From positions 1-64,000 of the forward strand of contig KV918940.1 of assembly GCA_002049455.2 (NCBI GenBank): a stretch of DNA of 64,000 bases, in the 5' to 3' direction. Each line of letters opens with the position of its first letter. The stretch's first letter is position 1. Positions 54,561 through 64,000 of this stretch are shown here, piece after piece. The DNA is from Porphyra umbilicalis. Taxonomy: Eukaryota > Rhodophyta > Bangiophyceae > Bangiales > Bangiaceae. Made by a program: the position numbers and the translations under genes. Below the pieces are notes generated by a model. It was given only the letters and a program-made list of their open reading frames with translations. It had not been told where the DNA came from and did no database searches.

Positions 54561-55084
54561 GGATAGGGGATGGGGGACCACGGTGAAGTGGTTGAGTGGC
54601 TTGAGCTTGTGTGTATGTGTGCGAACGTGCTTTGTTGGTTGTCTCTCCAAAGCGCCCCTCTTCCCATCAAGGGCACTCCTCAAGTAGTCCAAGTCGGAGC
54701 ACTCAAGCCCACCACGCAGCCCAAGCAGCTCGCCCGCGCACGGGCCCGCCCACACTCTAAATCAAAACGCTCACCAAATCAAAACATCAGGGATCAAAGC
54801 AAAGCCCACGCAAATCAAAGCATCAGAAGCGCAAGAACAAAAAATGTGAAATCGCAAAAATTTCACTCAAAATCGCACGGGTACAAATGTCGAATGCACC
54901 AGCGGTCACCAAACCGCGAGGAAGTCGCATGGGTAGCCTAGTGGGAAGTAGGCACCCACTCGGCCGGGCCACGCGCTGAATCACCCCCGACTCAACGCTC
55001 TTTCACCGGCCCCCACGACGACGGGTGCCGCACCGCTGTCGCCGTGGCGGCGCCGCATACTCAGGTGGCGGTGCTGCGGCGGCC
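54561..55084. other. Probable 5' LTR/leader region of the copia element and flank
   Basis: AT-richer, with A-rich phrases (AATCAAAACGCTCACCAAAT, AATCAAAGCATCAGAAGCG) unlike the neighbouring GC-rich DNA. It may contain the copia 5' LTR, but without a partner copy its ends cannot be set. Confidence 0.35.
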
Positions 55085-55345
55085 CGCGCTCTGGCGGGGG
55101 TGCGGTGGGTGTGCGGCGCCCACAGCACCGCGCCATGCGGCAGGCCGCACAGGCACGCCGTTGGCGGCCGCACGCGCGACAGCACTTGCAGCACGAGACG
55201 GCGGCCGCCGCGCCGCGCGCGAACTCTTCCGCGCCCCCGCACCCTTCCCCTGCCCGCGCGATGGCGGGCGCCAAGCCGTGGTGGCCGCTGCGGCGGCTCA
55301 AACACAGGCGGCTGCGCGCCCACACGGGTCGGGGCGCGGCGCCCG
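55085..55345 (-). repeat. Inverted copy of the 55.8-56.5 kb GC-rich repeat unit
   Basis: Read on the minus strand it is clearly but imperfectly similar to the units at 55845-56480, sharing ATGGCGGGCGCCA-GCCGTGG, CGGCAGGCC and GCGCCGCGCGC in the same order and spacing. It is separated from the direct copies by about 500 bases. Confidence 0.65.
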
Positions 55346-55844
55346 AGGCGCCGCTGCGCGGCAGGCCAAGCACGCTGCCGGCTTGACACAGCGCACATAG
55401 CCTTGCACTCACCCAGAGAGGCCGACAGCGATACGCGGACAGCTGCGGCTGTCCTCGCTCCCTATTGGGTGGCTGCCGCGTTTGCACCCGGGCCAGAAAT
55501 TCTGAGATCCGTGGCCAACTTGTGCCAAGCACTGTGCGCGCGGGTGCGTTGAAACGGATAATAGCGGCGGCCGCCCGGCTTCCCAAGTGAGAGGCCACCG
55601 AATGTCGAGTGCACTGTACGCGAGAAAGCTGTTGGCTGTCGCAGCGGCCGCCGCTGATCAACACTGGGCGGCGCCCGCCGAGCCAACCGCAGTGAACCAG
55701 TGCGCGGGGTTGGCTGTCACGTGCCCCGCTGGGAATGGGGAAGAGGGCGGCCCGGGTCAGCGTGCGGCAGGCGCCGTCCGGAGGCGAAGGTGCGGATGCA
55801 CGTGAGGCCGCAAACGGACCGCGCGCGCTGCGCCCTGCGCGGCA

Positions 55845-56480
55845 GCGACGCGCGCGCCGCGCCGCGGCCAGTGCGGGTGCCGCCGAGGCACCGCCGCCTA
55901 TGTGTGCGCCGCCACAGCGGTAAACACGGCGTGGCGCCTGCCATCACTCGGGCAGAGAGGGGGGGGGGGGCGTGGCCGAGTCGGCGCGCGGCGCGGCAGC
56001 CTCCGATTGGTCCCGCGGGGGGCGCGTCGCATGCGCTGTCGCCGGCCGGCAGCATGCGTGGCCTGCCGCGTGGCGGCGCTGCGAGTGCCCCGCCTCCTCT
56101 AGCGCGGGCGCCGCTGAGGCATCGCCGCCCGTGTGTCCACCGTCGCAGCGGTGACCACGGCGTGGCGCCCGCCATCGCGTGGGCATGGGGGGGGGGCGGG
56201 GGCGCGGCCAAGTCGGCGCGCGACGCGGCAGCCGCCGTTTTGTCCCGCGGGTGGCGCGTCGCACACGCTGTCGCCGGCCGGCGGCATGCGTGGCCTGCCG
56301 CGTGGCGGCGCTGCGGGTGCCCCTCTTCCTCTAGTGCGGGCGCCGCCGTGGCACCGCCGCCTGTGTGTGCGCCGTCGCAGCGGTGACCACGGCGTGGCGC
56401 CCGCCATTGCGTGGGAATGGGGGGGGGGGCGGGGGCGCGGGCGAGTCGGCCCGCGGCGCGGCGGCCGCTGTCTGGTGCAG
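55845..56480 (+). repeat. GC-rich direct tandem repeat, ~231-bp unit, about 2.7 copies
   Basis: The phrase CAGCGGTGACCACGGCGTGG (first copy CAGCGGTAAACACGGCGTGG) occurs at 55915, 56146 and 56378, giving periods of 231 and 232 bases. Whole units including GTCGCCGGCCGGCGGCATGC and a G-run align. Copies are open in several frames on both strands with Ala/Arg-rich translations, so the long frames here are probably not genes. Confidence 0.75.
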
Positions 56481-56812
56481 TAGGTGTCGTCGAGCGTGAT
56501 GGTGCCACGGGCATTTATGGCTCATGCAGCTCCATTCCTTGCGCCATCGCGAAGTTCCAGTGGACAAGCAAAATACGTAGGAAAAAAAAGAACCCTGCCC
56601 GAAGGGGAAAAAAAAACCGTCCATTGCTATTACTATACCGACTCAGGCAGACCGTGGCACCACACGCACCCAGACACAAGCACAAGAGATACGAGGCAAT
56701 CCCCTACAAAGCAGCACCGCGACATGAGAGAACGTCAGCAGGCTTGGCAACAACAAAAACAGGAGAGACAAACAATGGGCATGACCAGGTCCGTCTACTC
56801 CTCCTTTCCCGA

Positions 56813-59556
56813 CTAACTTGAGGAACTCGCACCGTTACGCGCAGAGGCCTCGATGAGGTCAGAGTCAAAGCCGTCGAAGCCGCCGCCGTCGGACGCCGAG
56901 CTGTCTGAAGACGCCACCGACGGCGGCTGCCGCCGCGTAACACCAGAAGTCTGTGACGGGCCGCCCGCGTCTGCAGACACCACCGCCGTTGCCGCGTCCG
57001 CCGCCGCCGTCACAGGCGATGAAGGCCGCGCAGGAGTCGCAGCGGCTGGCGGCAACGTCAAGTCCACGGTTGTCTGGAGCGGCGCTTCAATAGACGCGGC
57101 CGCCTGCTTTCGCTTTGTCGCATGCGCGCGGCGGCCGCGCTGCTTATGGGCAGCCTTAGCGGCCGCCCGCACCGTTGTCGTCGGCGCCCACGTGACGACC
57201 TTATCAGACGGGCCTGGCGCCTCGACAGAGGCAGCAGCAGCCGCCGAAGGGCGTTTCCGCCGCGATTACCGCCGACGTCGGCGTCGACGCGGCCGCCGCC
57301 GCCACCGCCGCCGAGCCTGGCGCCGCCAACAAGGCAGCGGCGGACGCCGCGTGCGTCGCCGGCACGGTTTCTGCCCGCAGTTGCGTTCACGCGGCCCCCG
57401 CCGCCACCGGCGCCGAACCTGGCGCCGCCAACGAGGCAACGACGGCCACCGAGTGCGTCGTGGAGGAGTTTTCTCCCCGCACCCGCGTCAACGCGGCCCC
57501 GGCCGCCCCCGCCACAAAGCCCGGGGCCGCCAACGCGGCAGTGGCGGCCACCATACGAGTCGCCGCCGCGGCTGCTGCCCGCCCCCGCGTCGATGCGGCC
57601 GCCGCCGCCTCAGCCGCCGACGTTGGCACGGCGGCCGGCGGCGTCATCTTCGACGGCGCGTCACCCACGATCATGACTTTGTCCTACGCCGCCACGCCCC
57701 CAGTACCAGAATCGTCGGCAGCCTCGCCCAAGGCGGGTGGCACGCTCACGTTGCTGGTGTTTGTGCCGTTGGCCGCACCCTCGGCAGCAACGGACGCGTC
57801 CGCCGCCGCCTTGGACGGCGGCACCTTGATGCCGGCCGCCGCCAGCTTCCTTTTGGCTTGGAGCGCCCAACAGGCCGCCCCCGTAGGCGTCTCGCGCATG
57901 AATAGAAGGCTGAATGCCATGATGATCGTCCGCTGCGTCGTTGCTTCCCTCAATGTCTCCACTGCGCTCGCGACACGGCCGATTGTGCGGTTGTCGTCAA
58001 TGCCATCAGCTCGTGCGCGCTTGGCCGCCTTGGTTCCGATGGGGCGGCCAGCCCACGGGCTCTGCTCCTCGTCTTCGTCGCTCTCAACCAGATCGACAGG
58101 TGCCGCACCATGGTCAGCGTTGGCGGCGGCCGCCGCCGCATTCGCGGCGGCCGCCGGTGCCGGGTACCCCTCAGCAGCGTCTTGCTCAGCGGCCGGCCCG
58201 TCGCCGCCCGGCTCAGCGGCGGCCGCCGCCCTTGCCGCTGCACGTACCTGCGTGGCAGCAGTCCGCTTCTGCAGGGCAGCTAAGTCGGCGGCCGCCGACT
58301 TGAACCGGTCTTGGGTCACCACCACGGCGACGCGACGTCGGTGACAGAGGGGGTCGGCCGCCGCGACAGCCCAGCTGTTTAGGCGTGAGCCGATTGACGG
58401 CAGCGTCAGCCGCTCCCGCGCCAGCTTCGGTCGCCGCCACCACCGGTTTCTGCACGTATCCGCCCGTGAGGTAGGACACAGCGGCCGCTGCCTTGCCCGA
58501 GGCCACCACAAGCCTAGCTGCAGTAGCCTCGGCGTTCTTCGCCGCGCGCTTGGCCGCAGCGGTGATCGCCGCCGACGCCCGGTAGGAGGCTCGCGAGGAC
58601 TCCGACTCGGCCGCGGCCGCGGTGGCCGCAGCGGCCGCCCTAGCCGCCGCGGCGACGGCAGCTGCTGTTGCGTCTGAAAATGCGGCACGGCGGTTAGCCA
58701 CCAGTCGCTCGGGACTGCGCGACCGCACGGTCCGCCGTTTCCGCTGGGCCCGCTGGGCCCACTGCTCGCGGGGAGGCCAATAGCCAAAGAGTGAGAAAGA
58801 GGATGCGCCCAATGTGGATGCCGCCGCAGACGCGGCCGTCGTGAATGTTAGCCGTTCGGCGGCGGTCCGCTCCCCCACCTCCGCGGGCTCGGCGGTAGGT
58901 TGTCGGGCGGCGGCCCGCTCTCCCACCACCGAGGGCTTGCCGGTCGTTGGTCGGGTGGCGGCCCGCCCCCCCACCTTTGCGGGCTCGACGGTCGTCCGCC
59001 CGTCCACCGGGGTGGGCTTGGTGGATAGCAGTCGGGCGGCGGGCCGCCGCTCCACCTTGGCGGGCTCGACGGTCGGCGGTAGGGTTGTGGGCCGCCGCTC
59101 CACCTCTGCGGGCTTGGTGGTCGCGCGCTCGTCCACCGTTGTGGGCTCGACGGTCGGCGGTCGGGCTGAGGGCCGCCGCTCCACCTCGGCGGGCTTGGTG
59201 GTCGCCCGCTCGTCCACCGTTGTGGGCTTGGTAGTCGGTAGTCGGGTGGCGGACCGCCCCCCCACATTGGCGGGCTTGACGGTCATCCGCCCGTCCACCG
59301 CAGTGGGCTTGGCGGTTTGCGGTCGTGCGGCAGAGCACCCCCCCACCGCGGCGGACTTGACGGTCGTCCGCCCGTCCACCGCGGTGGGCTTGGTGGTTGA
59401 AGGTCGTGCGGCGGAGCGTTCCCCCACCGCGGCGGGCTTGACGGTCGGCGGTCGGGAGCCGGCCCGCCGCCCCACCTCGGAGGGCTCTACGGTCGGCGGT
59501 CGGGCGGCAGGCCGCCCCCCGACCATGGCGGGCATGTCGGTCGCCCGCCGGTCCAC
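56813..59556 (-). pseudogene. Repeat-rich degenerate gene with a NAM-associated-like region
   Basis: A minus-strand gene-like series. It starts at 59556 with MDRRATDMPAMV, runs through a 27-residue repeat domain and then an Ala-rich helical region (RASYRASAAITAAAKRAAKN), and shifts frame near 58360. It continues as VTQDRFKSAAADLAALQKRT, an acidic stretch (VDLVESDEDEEQSPWAG) and RPIGTKAAKRARADG. The last motif resembles the 'RPxGxKxAK' signature of the no-apical-meristem-associated C-terminal domain found in many transposon-linked DNA-binding proteins. After it come TQRTIIMAFSLLFMRETPTG and an Ala-rich repeat interrupted by TAG (57684-57686) and TGA (57387-57389), both derivable from CAG and CGA. 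Another frame carries the tail (TWAPTTTVRAAAKAAHKQRG). It looks like a decaying or mis-assembled gene. Function not assignable. Confidence 0.42.
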
Positions 59557-59600
59557 CGCGGTGGGATCGGCGGCTGGCGATCGGGCGGTCGCCCTCCCGT
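58855..59600. repeat. Minisatellite with 81-bp composite units (48 + 33 bp)
   Basis: On the minus strand it encodes repeats of about 27 residues such as KPTAVDGRMTVKPANVGGRS, composed of a 16-residue and an 11-residue subunit. Full 27-residue units alternate with lone 16-residue units. At least eight copies are visible. The frame is kept through all copies because both subunits are multiples of three. Confidence 0.75.
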
Positions 59601-61593
59601 CCTCTTTATTGGGCTTGGCCGCCTACCTCCAGGAAGCGGCTGACCGCCTCTCGCCCCTTGCTGCAGCGGTCTTTGTGGCGGCGGCAGGCAGCAGCACTGT
59701 CACTGGCAGTGGTTGAGGTGGGGGGCGACTGCCGCCACTCACTGCGCGACGCGGTGGCGCTCGCGTCTTCGCTGCTCCCTCCAACACGCGGTGTTGTCAT
59801 ATCGCTTATGCGGGTCATGGCGGTCGCGGAAGGCAGCGGCAGCCGCCCTTTTGTAGGGGCAACCGGCGGCCCGAAGAGCCCGGTTGCAGCCGGCAGCGGC
59901 AGCCGTTCGTGCCTGTCGGCGGCAGCTGCTGCCCGCCACAACGCGATCCGCCGGCGTCGGGAGCCCGAATGGCCGCCGCGGGGTGGCCAGGTGGCGTCCG
60001 CGAAGGGCGCCGAGGCGGAGGAAAAACGCGCAGGCGCCACAAACCCGCCGACGGCAGCCGCAACGGATCCCGCAGGGAGCGTACTCGTAGGGACGATGGC
60101 GACTGCGGGCGGTGGCGGCGGCGCCGACGCGGCGGCGGCAGGCGCGGTCCCAGGCGTCTCCGGCGCCCCCACTGCTAACCTCACAGCCGCCGCCGGATGC
60201 GACCCGCCGCCCCGCGCGCGGCGGGTCGACAGCCCCCCCCCCCTAGAGGGCGGTGCGGCCTCCTCCTCTCCCCAACGGGCGCCTGCTGCTTGCACCGGCG
60301 GCGGGCCCACACTCGCCGACCACAAGCGGCACCTGACGGCGCGGCCGCCGCCCAGCAACATCCCCCGAGCGCGCCGCTCCGCCCTTCCGCCGCCGCTGCC
60401 GCCACCGCCGCACCGAGAGGGCCCAAACGACGCGGACCGCCAGGCAACGGTGGCCACGATGGAGCACCTGCCCGTCGAACGGGCGGCTCACCCCACCAGC
60501 CGACCCGCCCTCGCCCCCCTTCCAGCCACACACCGGCAACGCCGTCGTCGACGCCGCGGTCGTCGCTGGGGCGTGAAGGCAGGCGCGGCACGGCCTCTAC
60601 CAGCCCCGTCGGGGGTTGCCACGCATGCACCCCACCACCGCCGTCATTGTCGCCGCCACCGCCTCCCGCGCTGCCGACGCCGTCGCCGCTGCCGCCGGCT
60701 GCCGTCGGCAAGACGACGGGCGCCCGCAGCGGTGGCCACCAGCGCCCCGCCTGCGCTGCCCCCGACCGCACCCGCCGCTGCGCGGCGGCCGCAAGGTGGA
60801 CGGCGGCGGGCGTAGCGGCTACGATTGTGGCCGCCACCGCCCGGGGGGGGGGGGTCACCCGCCGCCGCGCGGCGGCCATCGCGGCGCCAGCGGCAGACGT
60901 TGACGCGCCGCCGCCGCCGCCGCAGCCGCCGCCGCCTGGCAGCGCCCCGCTGGCGACGGACGCTGCAGAAGCGGTCGACACGGCCGCACAGCCGAGTGTG
61001 GTGGCGGGCGCGACTAGCCACCAAGGGAGCCGTGCCCGCCGCCCGGCGCGCGCACGGCTCGCAACGGTGCAGGGCGGACGCGGGCGGGGGAGCACGCGCG
61101 TCACGCGTCGTCTGGCACGACGGGGGTCCATGGCAGGCAAAAAAAGGAGAGGGGAAAACACCGCCGCCGGCGGATCGCGCGCCCGCCACGCTCGCCGCGG
61201 GTGGGGTCACTACCGGTCCGACTGGCGGCGGCGGCGGCGGCGGTGCCGCCGCCGCTGCCGACGCGCGCGCGGGGCACCGCCCATCGCGGGCGGCGCAGGG
61301 AGGCGCGGGACGCTTCCTAGGGCTGCTTCGACGAGGCTCATCATCATCAGCACCAGCCATCGAACTAGAGCACACAAAACACCGCCCACATGAAGGTCAG
61401 TAACCGCGCTACGCAAACCGCGTTGCGCGACACGCGTTCCACCGAGCATCATCCCACCTGGATCGGTTCCCCATGTTCAGCGTACCCTCAAAAACACGCT
61501 GCTCTTCCTTCAACGCCTACCCACTGCATCGCCCATGCTCCGTCCGGGGCCGCTACCTTCCCGATCCACAGCACCACATCGTCAGCCGGCAAT
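59601..61593. other. GC-rich, low-complexity stretch with multiple open frames; no confident gene
   Basis: Both strands are open for hundreds of codons. A minus-strand N-terminus starting near 61362 (MAGADDDEPRRSSPRKRPAP) and a minus-strand C-terminus ending near 59606 (ACRRHKDRCSKGREAVSRFL) look protein-like and could belong to one gene upstream of the degenerate gene at 59556, but the intervening frames cannot be joined with confidence. A plus-strand frame from 59658 is equally long and less protein-like. Confidence 0.3.
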
Positions 61594-61618
61594 CCCCTGG
61601 CCTTTAGGACAGGGTACT
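61594..61618 (+). repeat. 25-bp dispersed repeat, copy 1
   Basis: CCCCTGGCCTTTAGGACAGG followed by GTACT; repeated at 62844-62868 with one difference. A 14-base core appears inverted at 63522-63535. Confidence 0.65.
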
Positions 61619-62843
61619 ATGCAACATGCGCATAGGGGCCCCCATTCCAATTTTTTTTCCGAGCTAGTGCACGTTGCGGGAGTACTTGCGAAAAAGCGGG
61701 GTGCACGCGGAGAGACCTCGTACGGCTGGGGCGGACGTCGCAGTACGTTGAGTCCGACATGATTAGAAGCGTCAACTTGCACACTATCCGTACAAGTGTG
61801 TGTTTGCACGATGGCCGTACGTTGGGCGTTTGTGAGGTCCAGCCATGTAGAAAGAGGTTTTATTTCTCGTTCAGATGGCTTGAAACGGGGGGTCTGTGCT
61901 TCAGACGAGCTGGAAACGAGGATGTGTGCTGCATATGATCGCGTCGGGTGAGGAATTGACGACGTAATTGGTAAAAAATGCCCCTGAGATGCTCTGGACG
62001 GTGTTTTTGTTCTTCAATGTTTTAAGCGCACAGGAGAGGGCCAAGATAGGGGACAGCCGAGAGTCGTGGAGTGGTGGGACCGTGGCGCGCAGTGACTGAA
62101 GCGGGCAGTCGCGAGTGGCGTGACGCAGCTGCCCGCGTGGTGCTGTGCGCGGACCTTTGACGAGGAGAGGGCGGCGTCGTGCGTGTGGCCCGTGCGAGGG
62201 GGTGGTGGTGTCGCGGTGGCGGATCCGGCCGTGCGGGATGTCGCGCAACTGACCGCGCGGTACGTCGTGGGGGGAGGAGAACAGACAGGGGGGTACGTTT
62301 GGGGGGCTATGGAGGGGTTGAGGGGCCGTGGGGCTGGAGGGGGGGAGGGGTGAAGACGCCGCTGGCTAGCCGGTGGCAGCCCCTGCGGCGGCGGCGGCGG
62401 ACCCTGCGCTCGCGCCCCCTGCTGCGATAGGCTTGCTACTGGCAACAAGCCTAGCCATCATGGACGAGGGGGCGGGAGTGGCGTGGCGTTTGCCCAAGGG
62501 GGCGGGTGGACTGCGCGGTAGCGGCGGCGGAGGCGGACGTGGGTGTGAAGCCGGTGGGCTGGGGGGGGTGAGGCTGTCGGCGATCCGTGCGTGGCTTGGG
62601 ACTGTCGCAAGAACGGCGTCGCCTGGGTGGGGGGGCGGCGCGCTCCGGGGCGGACGGCTCTGGCGCGCGCGCCTGCCCGTGGACGCCCGCAATGACATAA
62701 AAATAAAACCAATGCAGTGCATGAAAAATATACCCACGTGCCAAGTAAAGCGCGACGCGGCATGCTTCAAGTCTAAATAATGCTCCAGAATTTACTCCAA
62801 TAGATTGTCTTCGATCACCGCACAACTCCAGGCCAGAGTGCTT

Positions 62844-62868
62844 CCCCTGGCCTTTAGGACAGGGTGCT
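62844..62868 (+). repeat. 25-bp dispersed repeat, copy 2
   Basis: Same sequence and orientation as 61594-61618 (one base differs: GTGCT for GTACT). A short inverted neighbour CCAGGCCAG lies just upstream. Confidence 0.65.
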
Positions 62869-63769
62869 CTCAAAGTGTAGTGATGCACACATATACTTAG
62901 ATATCGATACTTGATCTCCGTTTCAGAGGTGGCAGTCTGCATTCGTGTCCTCCGGCATCTGAGGGCGTGTCAGCGATGGAAGGGTCGCGATGACGCTAAA
63001 AAGCAAATAGATTTACGCGGCTGAGAAGGACTGTCCTGCCACAAGGGTCACAGGGCCCGGACGGCGTCTGCCCCTCCGGCCCCCCCACCGGCCCTAGTCG
63101 CGCGCGGAGACCGCACGCAGCGACTTCCGGGGTTCGACGCGCCCACGATGACCCGCGGGTGATCGTGCCTGCGCGCCGTCTTCTGTTGCGGCGGCACGTC
63201 GGCGGTTGCTGACGCCATTTAGCGGCGCGGTTACAGGCGTCCCGTCCCGCGGCGATCAGTCCCACCCGCCCGCCCGTGCGCCGTGTCGGCGGCCCTGCTC
63301 GCCGTGCGCAGGTGCGCTGCGCGGAGGAGTGACGGCCCCTCCTGTGGGCGTCTCGCGACGCCGGCAGGCCGCCGCCGCTGCGGTGGCGGCGCCGGAACCC
63401 CTTTCCCCGCCCCACGTTCGCCCCGCCACGGCAGCGTGGCTGTACGTGCCCCCGTGCGCGCTCGCGGCTATGGAGCCGGCCGGCGTGCCCGGTGTCGATG
63501 CGTCGCCGAGCGCGCTACCGCCCTTAAGGCCAGGGTATTGCACGCACGTGCCTGGAATTCGCGTACGCGCTTTCAGTCTCGTCGACATTCGCGCTGCGCC
63601 GGTCGACCACAGGCAACGGGATAGAGATGTGCATTCTTACGCAACGTTGTGAAATTTCAATGAAATTTCAAGGCCCCTCGCACAGACCCTTTCCTCCAGG
63701 AATTTCACGTATTGCTGATCCCCGAATTTTGTCCTGGGGGACAGAGACAGAGACTGACTGTGAATAACA

Positions 63770-63822
63770 GCTTTCTATTGGTCGAAAACGACAGTAAAAT
63801 GGCATCAAAGCCAATAGAAAGC
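63770..63822. repeat. 12-bp perfect inverted repeat with 29-bp loop
   Basis: GCTTTCTATTGG at 63770-63781 and CCAATAGAAAGC at 63811-63822. It could be a small hairpin or an old element end. Confidence 0.6.
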
Positions 63823-64000
63823 CCGCATTCTATGCCAGGACCTTGCATCCAGCAGAACTTACTGTTTGTTGCCCCTTGATCCGATTTTCTTGGCACGGAG
63901 CAAGCTGCCCATGCGAGATCTTGAGATTTTCTACTATCTCCTTGCCAGAAGTGCAGAAAAAAAGAGGAGCTGATGTCGATTTCCAGACTGGATGGGCACA

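Larger units (their letters stand above)
61619..64000. other. Terminal stretch without a supported gene
   Basis: AT-richer DNA alternates with GC-rich islands (62150-62690 and 63040-63520). Open frames in the islands lack recognisable domains; a minus-strand frame with MMARLVASSKPIAAGGASAG near 62463 and a plus frame at 63206-63652 are the longest. Repeats are listed separately. Confidence 0.35.

Noticed and set aside
55717-56514. 265-codon minus-strand open frame
   Set aside because: It is made of the 231-bp DNA repeat read through; several other frames over the same repeat are open equally.
1-64000. CRISPR arrays, bacterial operons, rRNA genes
   Set aside because: No regularly spaced repeat-spacer arrays, no ribosome-binding-site pattern and no rRNA-like sequence; the genes are eukaryotic with introns.

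Overview
The window is nuclear DNA of a photosynthetic eukaryote. It is strongly GC-rich and full of mononucleotide G/C runs, with compact genes of few or no introns lying in much less GC-rich, repeat-laden DNA. The best-supported genes are eukaryotic: a Qc-SNARE, MND1, eIF5, a CRAL-TRIO protein and an animal-type haem peroxidase. Two more (a one-helix chlorophyll-binding protein and an anthranilate-phosphoribosyltransferase-like protein) carry plastid-type leaders. GC-rich coding sequence, few introns and plastid functions together suggest a bangiophyte red alga of the Porphyra/Pyropia type. That assignment is inference; no rRNA or organelle marker is present.

Layout. 0-10 kb: a partial Qc-SNARE (minus), the one-helix protein (plus), a poorly resolved secreted-protein region (minus) and a family-2 glycosyltransferase (minus). 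10-17.5 kb: a 131-bp inverted-repeat element, MND1 with four exons (plus), the plastid AnPRT-like gene (plus) and a secreted haem peroxidase (minus) with a perfect 47-bp palindrome upstream. 17.7-22.6 kb: a fold-back repeat, then a complete CACTA/Tnp2-type DNA transposon with 31-bp terminal repeats and a 3-bp target duplication. 22.6-34 kb: mostly anonymous repeat-rich DNA with eIF5 (minus). 34-41 kb: a very long disordered/helical-repeat protein (plus) converging on a CRAL-TRIO lipid-transfer protein (minus). 41-64 kb: mobile and repetitive DNA, namely a decayed coding remnant, an alternating A/B tandem satellite, a TA-flanked MITE, a truncated PIF/Harbinger transposase, a Ty1/copia retrotransposon with four in-frame TAG codons, an inverted/direct repeat cluster, and a repeat-rich degenerate gene.

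The genes do not form one pathway; this is an ordinary gene-plus-transposon landscape. Four cross-cutting observations stand out. Four genes break frame exactly at G/C homopolymers. All five best-supported introns have C at donor position +4. Two genes look as if their first coding exon is only ATG, followed by a stop-free phase-0 intron. Most premature stops in the decayed elements are explicable by single C-to-T changes.
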